From NCBI GenBank assembly GCA_910574455.1, contig CAJSYZ010000002.1, positions 2,629,671 to 2,693,670 on the forward strand: 64,000 bases of DNA. Reading direction: 5' to 3'. This document shows positions 1-12,900 of this stretch, one piece after another (the stretch's first letter is position 1; each line of letters opens with the position of its first letter). The notes below the pieces were generated by a model, which ran no database searches, was not told where the DNA came from, and was given only the letters and a program-made list of their open reading frames with translations. The translations under genes and the position numbers were made by a program. This DNA comes from Trichaptum fuscoviolaceum. Lineage: Eukaryota; Basidiomycota; Agaricomycetes; Hymenochaetales; Trichaptaceae.

Positions 1-674
1 TGTATCGTAACATCGTCGCCTCTATAGGTTGCATATTGATCACGACCTTGAGGATCTGCAAGCCATGCGCGCAAGTGCTCCTATTGATATTATTGCAGTC
101 AGTATAAGGATTGAGCGGAGCTATCGGAGCAAACCTTCGGTTGATAAGGCTCTTGTTCGGGTTCCACGAAGGTCACATCAAGCTCCGCGTATTTTTCGAC
201 GTCTGTGAAGTAATTCACGTAGAAAGTGTGTCTGGCGTCGAAGGGGTGACCATGCATAGCGTTTATTGCGTATGCAGCTTCTTCCGGTGTTTTGAACTCC
301 ATGAAGACGTAACTAAATTTTTGAATAATAAGCATGTGCACCAAACAGTCTAAACTGATACTACGCACCCCTTGCTTTTTCCGGCCTCGTCATCCCAAGG
401 AACAAAGATGTCTTCGGGGCTGATCCTGGCCCCCTTCTTGTTGAACTCCTTGCTAATTTTCGCAAGTAGCCTATCGAGCTTTGATCTATCGATGACTGGG
501 ACACCATCAACGACAAGAATGTTGTCAAAACCCTCCTGGATCTCGACTTTGTACCTAAATCAGAATATTGTCAATGAACAAGCATCAGTGGAAAAAAGAC
601 ACGAACTTCGCCTCAATGTCTGAGTAATCAATGTCTTCGTCGTCATATTGCGAGGTGCCATTAGGTGCGGACAT
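1..674 (-). CDS. PRT1: eIF3 subunit b (PRT1), N-terminal part, cut by window edge
   Basis: Scaffold subunit of translation initiation factor eIF3, which binds the 40S ribosome. The start codon at 674 gives MSAPNGTSQYDDEDIDYSD, an acidic N-terminus typical of the family. After an intron follow the RRM core (FDNILVVDGVPVID) and, in the next exon, the RNP1-like stretch YVFMEFKTPEEAAYAINAMHG. A later exon begins EHLRAWLADPQGRDQY, the conserved link between the RRM and the WD40 propeller. At least three introns of about 50 nt are visible. The gene continues past position 1, so the propeller and the eIF3i-binding tail are missing from the window, not lost. Identification is from conserved motifs and is secure. 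Confidence 0.93.
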
Positions 675-3092
675 TTTGGATGCCTGAACACGGCTTGAGG
701 TGCGAAGGTGCTATACAACAAGAGGTGCCCGACGAGAAAGTTGCGTGCCAAGGTCAGTGCCAACGACGTCGAAGAATCCTCAAAAACAAAGTTAGTCACA
801 CGGTTGGAAAAATACTATAAAGGTAATCATCATGTGACAGCCTGAGTGTACTAGTAGTAGCCTAGTAGTATCATGATGTAATTATTCTCAGGGTCTACTA
901 GTAAGTTGAGGCTCGGTTCAAACCAACTGATGCTCACTTTTACTGAGTTCTATCGATACTTCGGATGAGCGATGTTCTCGACAAACTCTACATCTTAGAT
1001 GTGCATGCATAGCTTTCCGATGGCTGTAACTGTCAAGCTGAGCAACACTAGTACGGTTCGAATCTAAGGAACCCCATCAGCCGCTCATACATGTATGACC
1101 GATGTCGACAAGTCAGACCCATTCTACGCTAATGCCATTAACATACGAAAAGGAGATGTGGCTGCTTTATGTTACTTTCAGAGATCGGTAAGCTCTGCTT
1201 AATGTATTAACTGATAATTTGTCCATTGGCATCATGGTGACGGTGCGCAGTAACAACGACAGTGGTCAGGCTGGATCAATTGACTTAGTGACAATCATGA
1301 GTGGAATGTATCAATCGCATGATTTGTCGTCCTCGATAACCTGTAAAACGATGGCTCTTTCATTCTACGACTTATGACTATTTGGTGCATCTCATTCTTA
1401 GGGTTATAGCCATCGAAGGCGGCTCACCGGAAACGAAACTCTGCCCTGAGTCCGGAGGAATAATAAAACCACCGAGAGGAGAGTCAGAGGGTCTCGTATG
1501 TTCGTCGCCCTTTCATCACCTTCTTGCTCATCTTATCGGCCTTGCTTACTCGTATCGGCCGATTGCTTCGCCGAGTCAGTCTTCAGGATTTGAATAAAAG
1601 ACGACTGTCGGGGTCTTTGCTCAAGCGCGGAAGCGATGAGGTGGAAGGCCCCTTGTGTATTTTGCAGCGCTAATCTCATGATTTTCTCTCAGACACAGCA
1701 ACGACAGTCGAATGCTGGAAACCTGACATAGCTTTTCCGGCTATGAAGACGCCTGACAAAATGCTACATCCACGAAGAACAGTTTTATTCATGTCGAACG
1801 CGCAAAAGTGTTTATAATACCTTTGACCCCACTTTAAACGAAGCTCCAATGCGAGTATGTTCACCCAAAGCTTGACAATCATGTCCAGTGTATACCCGCG
1901 AAACGATAACGAGATGTCAAACGATAGGCACTTGCGTAAGCTTCATTGCTAGGGAATGATCCGCTCTGATGTATGAATGGTTTTAGACAGGTCTTTTGAT
2001 TCTCTTGTGTGTCTCTGACCCTGTCCAGACCTTACATCGGCAAAGTCGCTCCAAGTGGGAGAGTGATACAGGACATAATCCGATGCACGGATGTAAACTC
2101 AAAATCATAGGCGGACTCTGAACTTAACCTGATGGCGTTCCCATCCGCACTTCGGCAGAATACCGTGCAGTCATGCAATACATATGTGCATCATATCAAG
2201 GTCTCTTTCGGGCAGGGCTTGTATTTCCATGGAGCAAACCCGGAAGATATTGTACGTGCGTAGTGATATGCTGATTATTGGACGCAATTCCTCGACGGTG
2301 GAGGAATGTAGGAATTGTGCGTGACCTATACCACCCAAAGGAAGGCTATATAGAAGACGCTATCTCTGGGTTCTTCTTTGAGTTGGCGAACGATTCACAA
2401 AGCCATCAAATGCTAACGCTTCCCAATGATCGACAAACTTTATGCTGACTACTGCGCTTATTTTGTTCTAATTAGACAGTTGAAGATCCCGATCTTCCTG
2501 GTACCGGCCGCACGCATCAAGTTACGAGAACTGCACTAACACTCTGTACGGAGGAACTTCGCGGGAAATAGTTGGATTTGAAGCTGAGAAGAAACTCGAT
2601 CTTACTCCGACTATCTAGGGCGAGAATGCCAAACTCTGCAGATGCTTGTCTACTCCCTCCAGATCCGATAGACTCGTGAAGAAATGTCACAGTAAAGCCA
2701 ATCTTGGGCGATACTCCCGACTCGATACAAAATATATGTACTCAGGGAAGCACTGGCAAGGGGGACTAGCCTTTGCTTGAAAGTCTTCGAGCGACTGTCT
2801 AAAGTTGATACGTTTCGTCTGCTACATTATACCTGGGTCTCACTTTCATCTTACACGAGTTTATCTGTGTTTCAAGCCGCAAGTATAGCGTTTTTAGGCG
2901 GTCCGTTATCCGCAAAGAAACTCGAAATTTCAACTGAGACTTCAGGTGTGTAACATACTAATGATGTCTCGAAAGGAGCTCAGCGAATTCAAGACACCCC
3001 TATGTGCCACGCTCTTGGTGCTCTATGGACAATTCGGAAAAGAAACGCAGAAACATCCTGTAATTCTTACATTGGCTCTTCCACCACTCCGA

Positions 3093-3144
3093 CTCCCGCC
3101 TGCTTTTTCCGTTGACGGGATGGCGGGCGGGAGATTCTATAAAA
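3093..3144 (+). promoter_or_regulatory. Promoter: GC-rich inverted repeat next to a TATA box
   Basis: CTCCCGCC at 3093-3100 is matched by its inverse GGCGGGAG at 3126-3133, and TATAAAA follows at 3138-3144. The TATA box lies about 215 bp before the transporter start codon, leaving room for a long 5' leader. The palindrome touching the TATA box is a plausible binding site for a dimeric regulator; that is inference. Confidence 0.5.
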
Positions 3145-3266
3145 GGAGATGATAGGGGCCACAGAGACTAAATATAAACCGGAACTCATAACCGTTTGCG
3201 CCCAACATCAATTTCACTCAGGCTGGCAGTCGAAGCTCACTGGCAGCCTGAGCATGATTCTCCACG

Positions 3267-3272
3267 CACGTG
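3267..3272 (+). promoter_or_regulatory. CACGTG E-box in the leader of the phosphate transporter
   Basis: A CACGTG core lies 86 bp before the start codon of a PHO84-type gene. In yeasts the bHLH factor Pho4 binds this core in phosphate-starvation promoters. Here it is downstream of the TATA box, so probably in the transcribed leader, and a single 6-bp match is weak evidence. Confidence 0.3.
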
Positions 3273-3357
3273 TGTCTGTCAGGGATGCAGAAACAGGCTA
3301 CTTGTAGAGAGCTCGAGCAACTGAGGGCAAAGCTCATTGTCTTTAGACAACGACAGG

Positions 3358-5824
3358 ATGGCTAGTATGACCACCGACGACCGCAAGGATAATGCTCAGG
3401 AATACTCTAAGGAGGATATAGACTCTCCGAGTCGTGAGCGCGTGGTCTCCGTCGACGAGCGTGTTACTTCTATTAAGAATGACGCTCGGCCCGTCGACAG
3501 GAGGGAAGCTCTCAGTGCATACTTCACCATTGCTGCAGCAGCTTTTGGTCTTATTAGCGATGGATGTAAGTCTGCATCGATAATCTCTATGAATCTACGG
3601 ATCGAGATTGACTTTCGTTTGTCTATTCAGACCAGAACAATTTGATGACCATGTCCAATGTTCGTACAGAAAGCTTCAATGTCCGCTAAAGGACTGCATA
3701 CTCAATCAACTTCTTTGCAGGTCATTTTCAAGAAGCTTTACCCCAACGATTACACGACCGATGTCTCCACTCGCGTCTCAAACGCACTTCTAGTTGGTGT
3801 GTTCGCGTGCTTGTCTATAAATGAAGTTTTCTACATATACTCACGACCGACAAGGTGCTATCATTGGTCAAGTCGTTGTCGGGCTTATTTGTGATCGCAT
3901 TGGTCGCAAAGTTGCCTTAGTTTCTACGACGCTACTCATCATCATTGGCGCAACGATTGGCACAGCTGCACATGGGGCTAATGGAAATGTTCAGGGACTG
4001 TTCTGGTGCCTCACCTTTGCAAGAGGCATTACCGGTGTTGTAAGTTCAATTTCCCCGGGTCAAGTCTCATTGAAGCCGATGTTTCCGTTTATAGGGCGTA
4101 GGAGGGGAATATCCTGCGTCGTCCACAAGTGCGAGCGAAGCCGCGAATGAAAAGATGGTCAAGCAGCGTGGACCAGGTGAGTATTAATTATCCACCGCTG
4201 TGAACCCGCAGGCACCGATACTATTTTAAACCAGTCTTCATAATGGTCACAAACTTCGTTCTTAGTGTAGGTCCTTCTTGATTTCTCTGCGCGGGTCACT
4301 CTGTTGCGTATATACTAACTCGCCTTCGCAAGTTCGGCGGTCCTCTTGCGGTTGCGGTGTTTCTGATTGTACTTTCCGCCGCCGGAGAAAACCACCTCCC
4401 TACAGTCTGGCGAGTTTGCTTCGGCATCGGAATTTTGCTCCCGATCACAGTCTTCTTCTTCCGCCTCAAAATGCTGAGTTCCAAGTTGTACAAGAAGGGC
4501 GCAATTAAGCGTGGGTAGCTGCTCATCTATCTTTCCCATACTTGCATCGAGAGCCGGGCTCATCGGAGAACATTCAGGACGTGTGCCATATTGGCTTACT
4601 ATCAAACGTTACTGGAAGCCTTTGATCGGAACATGTGGGGCTTGGTATGCATATAATACTCTATCTCATTCCTCTTTATTGACGTTTTATGCTTCGCCAA
4701 TAAGGTTCCTTTACGATTTCGTATGTGTCGGTTCACCAGTTCAAATCTGCTTTGGTTTGTTAATGACTGTTTTCAGGTCACTTTCCCTAATGGAGTATTC
4801 TCTGGAACTATCATTTCGAGTGTCATCAAGGATGGCGATCTCAAGCATACGGCGGAGTGGCAGTTGCTCCTGGGCGCAATCGCACTGCCAGGCGTCTTTG
4901 TTGGCGCCAGGTTATGCAACCCCCTCGGCCGACGGAACACTGTGAGATTTCTTTCTTTCTTTAGAAACTTTCAATTTTGTCCGGATCGGTTCCTGATCGT
5001 TAATTACTACAGATGATGTTGGGATTCAGCGGCTACTTGATTTTCGGTACGCAACCTATGCTCTGCCATGAGGATCATCTCACATTTGTTGATCTGTTCA
5101 ATACAAAAAGGTCTCATCATCGGCTTAAGTTATGACAAGATAACAAAGATCATTCCCCTCTTCGTTATCTTGTAAGTCACTGTCGGATCTAATTGAATAA
5201 TATCCTACTAACAGCAGATTAGCTATGGTTTGATGCAATCGTTCGGAAATATGGCGAGTCGTCCCATTTTTTGAAACGCAAAGTTCTTTTACGCTCATGC
5301 TCGATTTAGGGACCTGGGGATATGCTGGGCCTTGTCAGTGCGGAGTAAGTTACTGTGTCAGACATCTACGTTGATGATATGTCTGTCTAAACTGTTCATC
5401 GCCGTTCAGATCTTATGCGACACCCGTTCGTGGTACTTGCTATGGTCTGAGTGCAGCGATTGGTAAGACCGGGGCGGCGGTCGGCACGCAGGCGTTCACA
5501 CCCATTCAACTTAACTTGGGCAAGCGGTATGCACCCTTCATTATCGAATGATCTCAACGCATTGCTTAATGGATCATGCTCTGAAGATGGACGTTCATCA
5601 TTGCTGCTATTTGCGGCGTTACGGGTATCTTGGTGACGTATTTCTTTGTGCCGGATAAGACGGGCGTGGACCTTGCCGATGAGGACGCCGCGTTTTTGAA
5701 GTATCTGGCAGATAATGGGTGGGAAGGGGAGGTCGGAGAGGATGACGACCGTGCGCTCGTCGCTCAAGGAGGAAAGGGACTTGATAGTGAAGAAGCCGAC
5801 AGTGAGAAAGGTTATGCTGTGTAA
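3358..5824 (+). CDS. PHO84: High-affinity inorganic phosphate:H+ symporter, PHO84 family (MFS)
   Basis: Plasma-membrane phosphate uptake permease of the PHS branch of the major facilitator superfamily. The start is the ATG at 3358 (MASMTTDDRKDNAQEYSKED), giving a charged cytosolic N-terminus. Membrane segments follow across many short exons: YFTIAAAAFGLISDG, then YQNNLMTMSNV; the MFS loop signature appears as GLICDRIGRKVALVS, and GVGGEYPASSTSASEAANEK is the family hallmark after helix 4. The second half shows FPNGVFSGTIISSVIK and the late block GKTGAAVGTQAFTPI, ending in an acidic tail (VGEDDDRALVAQGG). Motif order and total size fit Pho84 of about 550-590 residues. I count roughly ten introns. 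It could transport a related anion, but the conserved blocks are those of phosphate permeases. Confidence 0.93.
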
Positions 5825-6807
5825 TGGATGTTTCCGAAGATAACCTCGTTTTTGTACTTTCTTGGATCTTTGTTGGGCGGGCTGCACATGGTGTTATCTT
5901 GATGTTGAGTGATGTTGTACGATGTACGCGGTAGCTGATCTATGGTAGATATGATTCATAGTGTGTGTACTGCTCGCGCCTCATCCAATTATAGGATTTG
6001 TGGGCAGAGGACACGGCCCCGAATGTCCCAAATGAAAAAGAAACTTTAGCGGGAGAAGCCAGAAGCACCCAAGACAGGGTCACCGAGTACTACCAAGCAC
6101 ATGGTGAAGTCAAGTCTCCTATCTAGGTTCGCCCTGGGCGTCCAATGATCGACGAGGCACCCATCGCACAAAATTATGTCCAACACACGACCGGTCGACA
6201 GGCCATCCGACTAGCTGGAATGAGAGCACCCGTTCCCAGCGCTCGGATGCGTTGTCTACATACCCAGTCTGCTGGGTTCAGCGCAAGACGTGCAGTTAGC
6301 TCGTGTATGCTGCTGTGGAGACCTCGAAGACATGGAGCTGGTTGAGGATAGGTTTTTATGCCGTTGGACATATCGTGGTTAGCCAGAGATGATCGTGAAG
6401 AGTCTTTTTGGAAGCAAACAATTGACACCGGATACAGCCTGTCGGAACTTTTAATACTAGCTTGCGAAAGGGAACCACGAAGAGTGAAAGGTAGTTGCAG
6501 TCCTCGGCCTCAGCCTGAGAGCGCCTAATGTCGTCGTTGACGATCAAGCGCAAATGGAAGTTGCCGGCGGAGTGATCAGCGTTCAACTCGCTGCCAGTGC
6601 CGGACAGCCTGAAAGGCACTGGCACGTGCCAGCGCTTAAATTTACAAGTTCAAGCTCGGCGAATTCCGGTCCACTGCCAGTGGCACGCCCGGGCTTTTCT
6701 TTTCTTGAGCTGAAGACTTGAGCAACACCTTGAAGCAAAGTGGGCATTGAACCCACTCTCTGACCCGTGCTAGCAGCATAGCACGTATTCTTTTCTCGTC
6801 GCTATAC
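5825..6807. other. Intergenic, about 1 kb
   Basis: 3' flank of the phosphate transporter and 5' region of the SLS1-like gene. No coding frame is convincing. The right third holds a cluster of CCAGTG/CACTGG motifs listed separately. Confidence 0.5.
6592..6683. repeat. Cluster of CCAGTG inverted motifs in the promoter of the SLS1-like gene
   Basis: TGCCAGTGCC (6592-6601) and GGCACTGGCA (6615-6624) form a perfect 10-bp inverted repeat with a 13-nt spacer. CCACTGCCAGTGG (6671-6683) is a second palindrome with the same hexamer. All lie 125-220 bp before the start codon at 6808, where regulatory sites are expected. Confidence 0.45.
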
Positions 6808-9800
6808 ATGCAGCGAAGCTTACAGCTATCTCTGAGGCTTTCTTGTCGCAAAATATGTCGACATCGTCTATACTCGTCTCAGGCTGCAGCAGTCTTGCAT
6901 CCAACGCCTTTCCCTCGTAACGAGCCTGTCGCGTCAGGTTCCAATGCAAAATCAATATCCTTTCCGGAAGACACTTCGGACTCACTGTCGGGACAAGTCG
7001 AGACGAAGATCCCCGCCGCCAAGCCCAAGAGGAAGCGCAAAATTCGTCTCGAGGATCTTGATTCCGACCACCCTTCTCGGTCTGAACAGAACAAGGTCGA
7101 CACATATCTTGCTTCACTGCGTGCAGGAGGGATAGAGCCGACTTTAGATGACCTCGAGCGCCTGAGGCCAAAAAAGAAACCCTCAAGCAACTCTCCAAAG
7201 TACGCTGACGTTTACAATGAGCTTGTCGATCGACTTTGCCGTACTTTCAGCAAAGACCAATTGCGGGAATTCGGAGAGCAGTTGCAGTTCGATGGTATTT
7301 GGACAAGGTCAGGGAGGAGAAAAGTAGAATTTGCGGAGTCCATCATGGAGAAGGCTTGGGGTTGGGAGAACTTGAAAGAAATAGAGAGGCGGAGACGTGA
7401 TATGAGCGAAGTGCTTGTCAAATGTGCGTGCAATGTGCAAGTATCAATTTCTGTTGCTGATTATACAGCAGCCTTTTCTGTTTCCCCAAGCGAGCTTTTC
7501 CTGCTCCTTGGAAAAGGTACGTCACGCTATGCTACAATTTGAAGTGTAGTATCGCTAACATATAGTAGATGGATCCGAATTGCTTCAGATTTCGGTAGAC
7601 TATAATGTTCACATATCAGTGAAAGCGAATCCACTGTCGATCCGAATAGAAGGCCTTAGGGGCTCATTGAAGGATCTGGAGAAAATGCTTTCGGAGAGGA
7701 GAAAGGTCAGTGACTTCGCATTGTCCGCTGAATTCTTGCATAATCAATACATTTAAACTGCTCCATCTCCCAGGCAATCATCGAAGAGACAACGGAACTG
7801 CCCATGAAAGCACCTTTGTCACAAGAGCTAGTTCAACAATTATCACGGCTAGCGAATGCCTTCATAGAAAATCTTGGTAACAAGGGGAAGGTACGTGCAT
7901 TGCACCCTACATAAAGCTTTCTTCGTTGAAAGCGAAAAGATTCGAATATGTGCGAACGATAATCGGCATTTAACCGGTGCCAAAAGATTGGCAGTTCGTG
8001 CTTCAGTGCTGGTCAGTCTATTTAGCAGTCGTTTTCCTCCACCACCTGATTTGGATCTCGATTTCTAGGCACACCATGAAGCACACATGCCGTTCCTCGT
8101 CTTTCTCCCTCCAGACCCACCTTCCATCTCACCGACCAACTACTCCCACACTTACTCTCTATATCCCTTCCTGCCGCATCGGTCTTTGCCTTGGACCATA
8201 AAATCGGGAGGTACCTTCCGATGTCGTAGAGTCAGTGAATGGCTCGGGGAGCCATTGGGTGAGGATATCATTCATTCTGGCGGGCTCGCGGGTGGTAAGG
8301 GCAAGTTTTTGACTGAGACAGGGTGAGTATTCTCGCACATAGTATATCCAGTTATGCTGATGATGATTCCAGAGATTCTGTATCCTTGGAGGAACTTATG
8401 CGAAAGGCTTTTCCACAGACAGACTCTGTTGGACTGACAGCATCGTGAGCTTGTTAATATTTTAACCTTAGCCTAAACTCACAGAGAGCCTGTTTTTTTT
8501 TTCCTGTTTAGCACTGGTCATATCCTCTTCAGCGATAGCTCACGCAAAGCTCAAACTAGTATCCTTCCTCCGTTTCCCGGACATTGGCAATTTCCGAAAT
8601 TTATGACTTGGCTACAAGAGGGAAATGCGCAGAGATGCTTTATTCCCAGGTATGTCGGCTACCTCACACAATTTGAAATCTTTAACTTTTAACACCAAAT
8701 AGCTTGCCAGCACCCCTTCACAACACATCACCTCTTCATGAGAAAATCGTTCACCGTATCACTTATCGGCGTCTTCAGGCTAGAGATGATGCCTCTGAGC
8801 CCTCTTTGCACTTTCCTGAACCATCGAAGATGCTTAAATACGAAGTAGTGCTTACCGAAAGAGCGGTTCTTCCCAAGCCCAAGCTGAACTCGGAAGTCGA
8901 GCATGCAGGGACCACTTTCACAGCCCAGCCTAACGAAGATCTGGACGCTTTGCTGATTGAGGATAGCCTTGATTCGTTATCCTTTGACGCAGACAGTCCT
9001 TCTGCGCCTGAATCCCCTTCGGAACCGAGCAACGCGCCTACTAAATTAGACTTGTCCTCTGCGACTACGGAAACAGTAGCGATCCTGGAGTCGTCAGCGA
9101 ACGAAGTCGATGAGGATAACGTGCCCCATGTAGAGGAAACAATGCCACAGCCGGAATTTGATGTCCTTGGAGAACCATCCTTCCAGGAGTCTCTTGAGAT
9201 GGATATCCTTCTTTCTCTTCCTGATAGGTAAGAATATTGCTGTAGTGGCCTATCTTTGGCTAAGTTATACGCTTCTCTTAATAGACCACTGGATGCATCG
9301 TTGAAGATCATCAGTCTTCAGGATGGATCTGTGGGTATGGACGAACGCGTTATGAATTATTTCGAGACGATTAAGGAATTGTGAGTGTTCTGAAGAATCG
9401 ATCTATTGTTGCAAAATCCAACAAGCTCTCCAGCCTCGACAGTCCGGAGATGGACCATCCTGAGCCGCCGCTCTTCCTGGAACGCGAGGGGGAAACTTAC
9501 GTCCTCCAGGCGAACGAAAGTATCCGGAGAAGCGAAGAGAAAATTATCTCCTATGTGCGAAAGCCAATCGACTGGGACTCTGCGGATGGGCAGAATGTGG
9601 ATGAACATATCTTGAGAACGATCAGCGAAAGCGTCCTCGATTTAGACGCTAACGAGAAGTCAGTCAAGTGCGAGGTCAGTTGTGTGTCATATAATACATC
9701 TCAAGGCTGTCTAACATTGATTGCATCAAGCTGCCGTACCAAGCTTCGAGTGGAAAATTGCATGAATTCCTTAAGGATCTCGATGGCATCACAATAATAA

Positions 9801-9880
9801 ATTACAATCAGAATAGTAAGACAAACAAAATAATCGCTATACAGGATAACATTCCCGATGAAGGACTCCTGGAACTATAA
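6808..9880 (+). CDS. SLS1-like mitochondrial inner-membrane-bound regulator
   Basis: Starts MQRSLQLSLRLSCRKICRH, rich in Arg, Ser and Leu without acidic residues: a good mitochondrial presequence. Next comes a basic/acidic low-complexity linker, then the block ELVDRLCRTFSKDQLREFGE with EFAESIMEKAWGWENLKEI, characteristic of fungal SLS1-type proteins (yeast Sls1 couples mitochondrial transcription to translation at the inner membrane). Further exons carry KH-like repeats (FSVSPSELFLLLGK; VDYNVHISVKANPLSIRIEG; ICANDNRHLTGAKRLA), a proline-rich region and a tail ending NIPDEGLLEL at 9880. About ten introns. Family assignment rests on remembered motif resemblance, not on a search. The gene converges tail to tail with SPB1, 114 bp apart. 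Confidence 0.62.
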
Positions 9881-9994
9881 TTGTGCATTTGGATACGATG
9901 TCTAGTGTAGTAATGAATGCCTTGGTAATGGAATGATGTGATGGATGATGATGAAATAAATGGAGAGCGAAGGGATTGAGCGTGGGGGACTATA

Positions 9995-12900
9995 CTATCG
10001 CCGTTTTTTGTTTGCTTTCTCCTTCCTCTTTTTCGCGCGAACCTACGACCGAAATTTATTAGCACAGTGCATTGTGAAATCAAGCATCAGCATACCTCTT
10101 TCTTCATTCTTGAGTCCACCATTTGATATCTGCCCTTCACTCCTTTCGGCCGGCCTTTGAGTCCCTTATGAGCGCCCTTGGCAACAACAAGCTTGACTTC
10201 CGACTTCTTTTGCTTTGCTTTCGCGAGACCCTTCAGCATGACCTTCTGAATCTGTTGAGCTTTTTCACGCTCCGAAAGATCTGCAGATGCGTTCACGCCC
10301 TCAGCCTTCTTCATGGCCTTCTGCAGCTTCTGCACAGCCTTGAACTTCTTGCGTGCCTTCGCTTCAGCGACCTTCTTGATCGGCCTGGCGTCCAATGCAC
10401 GTTGCCGTGCACGTAGCATATCAACGGCTTCCTTCGTGACAGGAAGATTCGCCTTGTAATGCTTTGACTCGTCATCCAAAAACCATGCAGGAAGGCCTTC
10501 CTTCGAATTCAATGAATATCGATTGAAGCCATCGTTGATGAGGTCCGTCTTCGTCCGTTCTCGATTTACCAGTTGTTGCGCAATCGTGACTGCTTCCGCC
10601 GTCATCAGGCCGTTTTCTGGATGATTTACCTTCAGTCACTGAGCACAAGTCAGGAAAAAAGTAGGTGTACGCACTAAGGATCTCCGCCTGTCTTAGTTGA
10701 TCTTCGTCGTCCCCTTCCGCGTCCCACATGTCTACATCATCTTCGCCTTTCGGAACCTCCTCAAATTCAGGTTCCTATGTACGGTCGTGGTGGGGTAAAT
10801 AAGAAATTTAAATATTGCGTGTAAAGGTAGCAGCCTAGAGAAACCTACCTCTTCACTAGACTCGGATTCTTCCAAATTTTTATCTGGTTCAGATTCCGAA
10901 TCTTCCCATTCCTCCTCGTCATCTTCTATATCCTCAATCTCTGCGCCCTTGAAGATATCCTGGTCGAACCAGAGCTTCGTTTTTGTTGATGTCCCTATTG
11001 TCTCGGCTAGGTTGGATATTAGCTTTTTCTTCTTCGCCGGTGGAGATGATGCTTTGGCGAGCTTCCGTTTTGTGCCCCGTTTCTTCGACTCATTCTCGGA
11101 TTGCTCATCTTCGCCCTCGTCGGAGTCACTATCCGACGAATCGCCTACGTCGACAGCGTTCTTTGCTCGTTGAATGACATCCCATCCGCCTTCGCTTTCT
11201 CCGTCGCTACCTTCATCACTATCCTTCTCACCGAAACCAGCCCATTCATCCCTGTCTTTGTTCTTGCGTGCCTCTCGCGCCTTGGCCTTTGAATCCCTTT
11301 CGGTCAAGCGTTCCTTGTAAGCAACGTATAATCCATCGAGCTCGTTTTCAAGTCCAGCTATGCGTGCCTCTTCATCCTTTCCATCCACTTCATCCATAGC
11401 TGACCCATCCGCTTCCTCATCTGAGTCATCTGACCCTTCATCGAGTTCACCAACCAGCTTTGCGACGGATCCCTTCTTTCCAGCAGTCTTTTCAGCCAGT
11501 CCAAGGTCAAATATATCCCCCTGTCCACCAAGAGCTGCGTCTGACTGTTCAAGACCGATATCAAGGGGAGCAGTCATCTGCAATTGCATACGCTGAATCG
11601 TTCGCGCTTTTATTTCATTTGTTTTCCTCTTTTCACGTTTCGCTTTTGTTGCAGCCTCAGCGTTGAGTCGCTCAAGCTGATGTATGTTGACATGAGATGT
11701 TGAGGTACCATGAAGCTAAGAAATACGAACCTCTTCTTGAATCGCTTGATCTTCATCAACTTCTTCAACAATCTCAACGGTCTCGGTAAGCTCCTCTGTT
11801 GGTTTTGTCTTCACGTCGAGACCGATCTGAGATCCATAGTAGTTAGAACAGGTAAGATAGGATTGAATAAATGAACAAACCTCCTCCCGAAGAGCTATTC
11901 TCCACTTCATCAAAGCTTTAAAATCTCCCTTGCCTAAAACCTTGAGATCGTCACAGTTCGCCTTGATCTCTTCCGTTGTGACGTCTAGCGATAACCATTC
12001 TTTCTCTTCATCCGTCTCAAACACAATGCGATTCACTGTGCCTAAAAACGCGACGGCATCTTGGCATCTGATAAATTCACCCGCGTTAGCCTTGCGAAAG
12101 AGTGTATAATCCCCATCCGCATAACCATCTCGATGGCGTCTTTTCTTTTCGGGCTGGAAGACGTTGGCATGCACGTTTCCGGTTGAAGTACCCTTGTCGG
12201 CAGCGGACAGCGCAGCCGTTGGGTCCTTGAACACATGCTTAGGATCCAAGAACTTTGGGTCAATGTGTTTAGGTGCTAGGAAGTCACGACAAACAACGAA
12301 AATTTCGGCAGAGACGTTGCTGCATAGAACAACATAAGTTTAAAGCTCTCAAAATTCGACTGTTGTGAGAGCGTACCGGGATGATGGAGGTTTTGTCGCT
12401 TCAACCTTCCCGAAGAGCTGATTGAATACCCAAATCAAGTTGTTATAGTCCGCGCTTCTGAAGACCTTCGTTATGAAAGTTCCACCCTTCATGAGGAACT
12501 CTACTGCAAGTTTGAGACTCATTAAGACGAGCTCCGACTGGCTGTAGGCATCTTGAACCCATGCTGTACCGACGTTAGGAGCACCGTCATGAAGCACTAC
12601 GTCGGCTTTCCAGTCCTTCAGCTCGCCCCGGATGAGATTACGGCAATGGGGCGTCGTGATATCTGCTGCGAATGTTGAGACACGAGGGATAGGTTTAATC
12701 GGGACCAAATCAACACCTATTTAAGAATATGGTTGAGTGAGGAGACGTGTCGAAATATGATTTTTTTTACACACCGACGATGATGCTGTTCACTGGCATG
12801 TACTTGCTAGCAACCTGCAGCCATCCTCCCGGTGCCGCGCAGAGATCAATACAGCAGCGGGCAGATTCGAGGAAGGAGTACTTTTTGTTGAGCTGTATTA

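Larger units (their letters stand above)
675..3357. other. Gene-free 2.7 kb between eIF3b and the phosphate transporter
   Basis: I found no open frame with coding character, no tRNA and no recognisable transposon here. The right end holds the promoter of the phosphate transporter (palindrome and TATA box, listed separately). The stretch is long compared with most gaps in this window, so it may hold distal control elements or an undetected non-coding transcript. Only the promoter part can be supported from sequence. Confidence 0.5.

Noticed and set aside
1055..1064. GGTTCGAATC, a tRNA B-box-like sequence
   Set aside because: The flanking bases cannot form the T-arm stem and no A-box or acceptor pairing lies at the right distance.
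5396..5887. 163-codon minus-strand frame
   Set aside because: Lies antisense to the last exons of the phosphate transporter, which has clear conserved protein blocks in its own frame.
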